Positions 5,998-8,691 of a stretch of 8,691 bases of DNA are shown here, one piece after another. The translations under genes were made by a program, and so were the position numbers. Under the pieces are notes generated by a model. The model did no database searches. It was given only the letters and a program-made list of their open reading frames with translations, and was not told the DNA's origin. Position 1 is the stretch's first letter; each line of letters starts with the position of its first letter. This DNA comes from Robiginitomaculum sp. (GTDB lineage Bacteria; Pseudomonadota; Alphaproteobacteria; Caulobacterales; Maricaulaceae): assembly GCA_026982235.1 (NCBI GenBank), contig JALSHM010000443.1, forward strand, positions 1 to 8,691, read 5' to 3'.

Positions 5998-6429
5998 CTA
6001 GTGCCCGTGCGGCATAGCTTCTTTCATCTCTGCCATACATTGTTTGTGTTTTTCCATTTTGGCTTGCATGCTTGCGGAATCATGGTTCTTCATCTTTGAC
6101 ATGTCGTGACCTTTCATACCTGTTTTGTGGTGGTCGTCCATATTGCCAGATTTATGCTTATCCGCCATTTTCGTCTTCATCTTAGTCATCATGGTTTGGC
6201 ATTCAGGTGAAAGCTTGGACATGTCCATTTTTGACATGTCCATTTTCGACATCATTTCATGGTCTGCTTTCATTTGTTGCATCATGCCTTCATGCTTACC
6301 ATCCATCCCTTGATGTTTAGCATGCGCATGCGCATTCTGCTCTTTTGCTGGTGAGGCCGTACTGCATGCCGCCAAAGTGAGTAGGGAGGCACCTGCGATT
6401 AAAGCTGATATTCTTATGAAATTCGTCAT
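5998..6429 (-). CDS. Met/His-rich lipoprotein, probable periplasmic metal-binding protein
   Basis: The 143-aa product has a lipoprotein signal with LTLAAC (lipidated Cys22). The mature part has about 23 Met and 13 His in 121 residues and apparently no aromatic residues. Motifs include AHAHAKH, tandem KMDMS, MKGHDMSKMKNHD and a C-terminal PHGH. Such composition fits binding of Cu(I)/Ag(I) through Met thioethers and Cu(II) or Ni(II) through His. I know no exact family name. The ATG at 6429 is preferred because GGAG stands 6 nt before it. The longer TTG start at 6441 would place the SD inside the coding region. A predicted ECF promoter lies upstream and a strong terminator directly downstream, so it is a single-gene unit. 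Likely role: metal buffering or chaperoning beside the oxidase. Confidence 0.8.
   Translation of the reverse strand: MTNFIRISALIAGASLLTLAACSTASPAKEQNAHAHAKHQGMDGKHEGMMQQMKADHEMMSKMDMSKMDMSKLSPECQTMMTKMKTKMADKHKSGNMDDHHKTGMKGHDMSKMKNHDSASMQAKMEKHKQCMAEMKEAMPHGH
6218..6247 (-). repeat. Tandem 15-bp repeat encoding MDMSK units
   Basis: Two adjacent 15-bp units (6218-6232 and 6233-6247), identical except for the last base, encode the repeated pentapeptide with Met-Asp-Met-Ser-Lys in the Met/His-rich lipoprotein. A third partial copy follows. In-frame duplication here would add Met ligands without breaking the frame. Confidence 0.85.
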
Positions 6430-6435
6430 TATAGT

Positions 6436-6439
6436 CTCC
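6436..6439 (-). promoter_or_regulatory. Ribosome binding site that decides the lipoprotein start
   Basis: GGAG on the - strand, 6 nt before ATG 6429. It favours this ATG over the in-frame TTG at 6441, whose use would make these bases coding. Confidence 0.7.
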
Positions 6440-6459
6440 AATAAGTTGATTGTTATCTA

Positions 6460-6494
6460 TAATACGCACACGCTATCATTATCCCTCATTAAAA
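6460..6494 (-). promoter_or_regulatory. Predicted ECF-sigma promoter of the Met/His-rich lipoprotein (copy 3 of 3)
   Basis: On the - strand, TTTT (6494-6491), 2 nt, TGAGGG (6488-6483), 2 nt, AA (6480-6479), then CGTATTA (6466-6460), with exactly 16 nt between GAGGG and CGTATTA. The -10 box ends 30 nt before ATG 6429. This copy is not embedded in a long T-run, so it shows that the shared bases are not just a poly-T effect. It lies between the stop of the serine ammonia-lyase gene and the lipoprotein gene and should drive the latter alone. Confidence 0.75.
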
Positions 6495-6531
6495 TGGATA
6501 TGATCAGGATTTGGTTGTGGTTATGAACGCT

Positions 6532-7908
6532 TTAGCATTCCACGACATTAACCGCCAAGCCGCCCTGGCTGGTTTCTTTATATTTGGTTGACATATCAAG
6601 ACCGGTTTGGCGCATGGTTTCTATAACCTGATCCAGACTAACATGGGTCTTACCCGTTGAATGCAAGGCCAGTCTGGCGGCATTAACCGCTTTGACCGCC
6701 CCCAGCGCATTACGTTCGATACACGGAATCTGTACCAAGCCACCAACCGGGTCACAGGTTAAACCCAAATTATGCTCCATGCCGATTTCTGCTGCAATGG
6801 TCACTTGTAATGCTGTTGCTCCCCAAACTGCCGCAAGACCTCCAGCCGCCATGGAACACGCAACCCCGACTTCGCCTTGGCACCCCATTTCCGCCCCAGA
6901 GATAGACGCGCGCTGTTTGTATAAAAGCCCAATAGCCCCCGCCGTTAGCAAGAATTTTCTTTTATTGGCAGGGATAGATTTTTCCCCCTCACAGTAATGA
7001 CGGATAACGGATGGTATAATACCAGCCGCCCCATTTGTTGGCGCCGTGACCACTTGCCCGCCCGATGCATTTTCTTCGTTAACCGCCATGGCATAGACAT
7101 TGAGCCAGTCAAATAATTGTTCCCGCTCATTAGACAAAGGTGCGCCATTTAATTTTTGCCAAATACCGGGTGCGCGGCGTTTTACATCAAGGCCACCAGG
7201 CAAAACCCCCTCTTGGGTCAGACCCCGCTCTATACATTCCATCATCACTTCGGTTATGCGGTCAAGCATAGCATCGGTCTCATCTCGCGGACGTACTGCG
7301 TCTTCATTGGCATAAATAATATCATGAATAGGCAGATCCGCTCTTTCGCAATAACCCAGTAGCTCAGCAGCGGAACCAAAATCATATGGTACATCAACGC
7401 GCCCTTTGACCAAGTCGTTCTGAACGGGTGTTTGTAATTGTTTGCGAGATGCAATGAAGCCACCGCCCGTGGAATAATAGGTACAGGCAAATAATTCATC
7501 GCCTTGCCTATCTAATGCACGTAATTTCATACCGTTGGGATGCAAGTCCGGCGCTGTGTCATAATCAAAAACAATATGGACTTCGGGGTCGAAATTGATG
7601 GTTTTCGTGCCCGCAAGGGTTATGACCTTGTCTGTATAAACCTGTGCGACTTTCAGGTCTGCTTCCCGACTATCCAGCGTTTCTGGCTCAAACCCCATTA
7701 GCCCCAATATAACCGCTTTCGGCGTCGCATGACCTGCACCTGTCATAGCGAGAGAACCTTGTAGCTCGACACAAACTTGCGCGGTTTGGTTCAAGCAATT
7801 GCGGCGCTGAATACTATCCACAAATCTTTTGGCAATACGGATTGGTCCGACCGTATGGGAACTGGACGGACCGATGCCGACTCGGAAAATGTCGAGAACT
7901 GACAACAT
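6532..7908 (-). CDS. sdaA: L-serine ammonia-lyase, single-chain iron-sulfur type
   Basis: The 458-aa product has the usual length of single-chain bacterial L-serine dehydratases (SdaA/SdaB), converting L-serine to pyruvate and ammonia in the cytoplasm with an oxygen-sensitive [4Fe-4S] cluster. Recognisable motifs are GPSSSHTVGP (13-22), TGGGFI, TAPTNGAAGIIP, GCQGEVGVACSMAAGG and CDPVGGLVQIPCIERNA. Counting back from the C-terminus, Cys343, Cys385 and Cys396 fall at the cluster ligand positions known from the Legionella pneumophila enzyme. The final residue is Cys458, which in that enzyme enters the active site and is the fourth ligand. An AAAGAG purine stretch precedes the ATG by 6 nt. It has no obvious link to the metal genes and probably marks the chromosomal backbone. 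Confidence 0.95.
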   Translation of the reverse strand: MLSVLDIFRVGIGPSSSHTVGPIRIAKRFVDSIQRRNCLNQTAQVCVELQGSLAMTGAGHATPKAVILGLMGFEPETLDSREADLKVAQVYTDKVITLAGTKTINFDPEVHIVFDYDTAPDLHPNGMKLRALDRQGDELFACTYYSTGGGFIASRKQLQTPVQNDLVKGRVDVPYDFGSAAELLGYCERADLPIHDIIYANEDAVRPRDETDAMLDRITEVMMECIERGLTQEGVLPGGLDVKRRAPGIWQKLNGAPLSNEREQLFDWLNVYAMAVNEENASGGQVVTAPTNGAAGIIPSVIRHYCEGEKSIPANKRKFLLTAGAIGLLYKQRASISGAEMGCQGEVGVACSMAAGGLAAVWGATALQVTIAAEIGMEHNLGLTCDPVGGLVQIPCIERNALGAVKAVNAARLALHSTGKTHVSLDQVIETMRQTGLDMSTKYKETSQGGLAVNVVEC

Positions 7909-7951
7909 GGTAAACTCTTTGGTTCAACGAATTACACGCGTTCTTATCAAT

Positions 7952-7969
7952 GCTACACAAGCTATACAA
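7952..7969. repeat. Tandem 9-bp repeat upstream of sdaA
   Basis: GCTACACAA is followed directly by GCTATACAA and another GC on the + strand. The repeat lies 44-61 nt upstream of the sdaA ATG, where -35 or activator-binding sequences would be expected. It may be part of the sdaA promoter (TTGTAT on the - strand could be a -35) or chance. Confidence 0.35.
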
Positions 7970-8009
7970 GCTTTGAACCGCTTGCACTGGCCTTAATCCG
8001 ACACGGCTC

Positions 8010-8037
8010 TTGTAAATATTGGGATTACTTATATAGT
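8010..8037 (+). promoter_or_regulatory. Candidate sigma-70-type promoter for the last gene
   Basis: TTGTAA (8010-8015), 16 nt, then TATAGT (8032-8037). Transcription would begin near 8044 and give a leader that carries the two palindromes. The boxes are moderate matches in an AT-rich stretch, so this is tentative. Confidence 0.35.
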
Positions 8038-8064
8038 CATGCCTATGGGGCTAGATCCTTTCGG

Positions 8065-8102
8065 CGTGATGACCATCACGGTCGGCGCACGAATAATCGT
8101 GC
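8065..8102. promoter_or_regulatory. Twin perfect palindromes, possible operator pair
   Basis: CGTGAT-GACC-ATCACG (8065-8080) and GCACGA-ATAA-TCGTGC (8087-8102) are each perfect inverted repeats with 6-nt arms and 4-nt centres. Their centres are 22 nt apart, about two helical turns. They lie just after the candidate start of transcription of the last gene, so they could bind a dimeric repressor on one DNA face, or form two small RNA hairpins in the leader. Confidence 0.4.
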
Positions 8103-8226
8103 TAGCATGGAGTGTGCCCACCAAACCCGCTAAAAAATTAACGACTATACAGCGCGTAAGGTATTTGAGGACTTGGATTTTAATGCGTTTGATGACCACG
8201 AAACAGGATTGCTTAACTTATTCAAC

Positions 8227-8691
8227 ATGACCCAAAACAATCACAATTACCTACACGCCTACGACACCTCAATCGCGGCACTTACCGAAACTCCTGACGA
8301 CTTGGTGCTTATGCACCGGGCTGTACTTTCTTTGGCACGGGCGGGAGCTTTGGATTTTGCTTGGGCGGAATATGGCCGCTATGGCTTAGATTCGGTTACC
8401 CCGCATAATTTCCCCCACAAAGATGATCCAAAACTGCTCGAAGACATTATGGCGCTTAAGGGGCGGCTCTTAAAGGATATGGCTTTGCGAGCAGCACACA
8501 CACAAAGCGCGCCAGAAAACACAGGGGATAGCACCGGGTTCGCGCGACGGAGTGTAACGGCTTATGCACGAGCCTTTGCGGCTACGGGCGGATATTATTC
8601 CGGGGTCAATATTGCCGCCATGTCTTTATTAGGCGGGCGTTCCCAGCGCACTGTCGCAAGTAAGGCTAATGAAGTACTGGCTTTGCTGCCA
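8227..8691 (+). CDS. TRAFs-binding/TPR-like domain protein (DUF4071-like), N-terminal part
   Basis: 155 codons are visible, running off the window end. The patterns DLVLMHRAVLSLARAGALDFAWAEY (first TPR-like hairpin), LLEDIMALKGRLLKDMAL and the signature ATGGYYSGVNIAAMSLLGG match bacterial proteins with a MAP3K-TRAFs-binding (DUF4071) region. These are often followed or accompanied by a class III nucleotide cyclase or other effector domain, which cannot be seen here. ATG 8227 has only a distant AGGA. The frame is open back to 8134, with TTG 8173 as an alternative start, and those extra codons look protein-like. An in-frame TAA at 8131 blocks further extension. Family assignment is by recognition of motifs. 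Function is unknown. Confidence 0.7.
   Translation, partial: MTQNNHNYLHAYDTSIAALTETPDDLVLMHRAVLSLARAGALDFAWAEYGRYGLDSVTPHNFPHKDDPKLLEDIMALKGRLLKDMALRAAHTQSAPENTGDSTGFARRSVTAYARAFAATGGYYSGVNIAAMSLLGGRSQRTVASKANEVLALLP

Larger units (their letters stand above)
7909..8226. other. 318-nt divergent intergenic region
   Basis: This stretch separates the serine ammonia-lyase gene (-) from the last gene (+). It contains a tandem 9-bp repeat (7952-7969), a candidate + strand promoter (8010-8037) and two perfect palindromes (8065-8080 and 8087-8102). From 8134 on, the frame of the last gene is already open and reads like protein (ARKVFEDLDFNAFDDHETG), so the true start of that gene may lie inside this stretch. 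I see no tRNA, no copy of the ECF boxes and no convincing independent ORF. Confidence 0.6.

Noticed and set aside
6519..6540. Small hairpin at the end of the serine ammonia-lyase gene (GAATGC/GCGTTC) as terminator
   Set aside because: Six pairs with one wobble, overlapping the stop codon and not followed by a U-tract.
8039..8230. 63-aa + strand ORF before the last gene
   Set aside because: No SD, no recognisable pattern, covers the palindromes and is in a different frame from the protein-like codons.

Overview
The window reads as a metal-handling (probably copper) envelope-stress island from a Gram-negative bacterium, bordered on the right by housekeeping sequence. Moderate GC, many lipoprotein signals, a CnrYXH-type sigma-factor module, DUF2231, DUF302 and a TRAFs-binding (DUF4071-like) protein suggest an alphaproteobacterium, possibly a marine one. 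That assignment is inference, not demonstrated.

Left part (73-3167, + strand) is one tight operon: a His-rich DUF2231 membrane protein, a SnoaL/DUF4440-like lipoprotein, a CnrY-like anti-sigma factor, a CnrX-like periplasmic metal sensor, a CnrH-like ECF sigma factor, and a lipoprotein cytochrome c. The three regulatory genes have the order and nearly the sizes of cnrY-cnrX-cnrH of Cupriavidus metallidurans. All five known CnrX metal ligands are present with no gaps in the alignment. The sigma gene overlaps the cytochrome gene by 4 nt, and the sensor gene overlaps the anti-sigma gene by 8 nt.

Middle part (3185-6429, - strand) holds a DUF302 gene and a Tat-exported CueO-type multicopper oxidase lipoprotein. 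Next come the wreck of a cusA RND-pump gene (internal deletion plus frameshift), a small unrecognised ORF, a strong terminator, and a Met/His-rich lipoprotein gene.

The most interesting signal is a shared promoter. GAGGG, exactly 16 nt, then CGTATTA occurs upstream of three transcription units: before 73 (+), before the oxidase (start 5115, -) and before the Met/His-rich lipoprotein (start 6429, -). In each case the -10 box ends 30-32 nt before the start codon, and further bases are shared (TTTT-N2-T before GAGGG, AA 2 nt after it). This looks like the recognition sequence of the ECF sigma factor encoded between the first two sites. The window would then hold a complete small regulon: sensor, anti-sigma, sigma, an autoregulated operon and two effector units.

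Proposed working: metal binding to the CnrX-like sensor releases the sigma factor from the CnrY-like protein. The sigma factor then induces a periplasmic defence made of the oxidase, a Met/His-rich metal buffer, a lipoprotein cytochrome and accessory proteins. The RND pump usually expected in such a set survives here only as a pseudogene, so the system appears to have shifted from efflux to oxidation and sequestration.

Right part: a single-chain iron-sulfur L-serine ammonia-lyase (6532-7908, -), a 318-nt intergenic region with two perfect palindromes, and the N-terminal part of a TRAFs-binding/TPR-like protein that runs off the window end (8227-8691, +).
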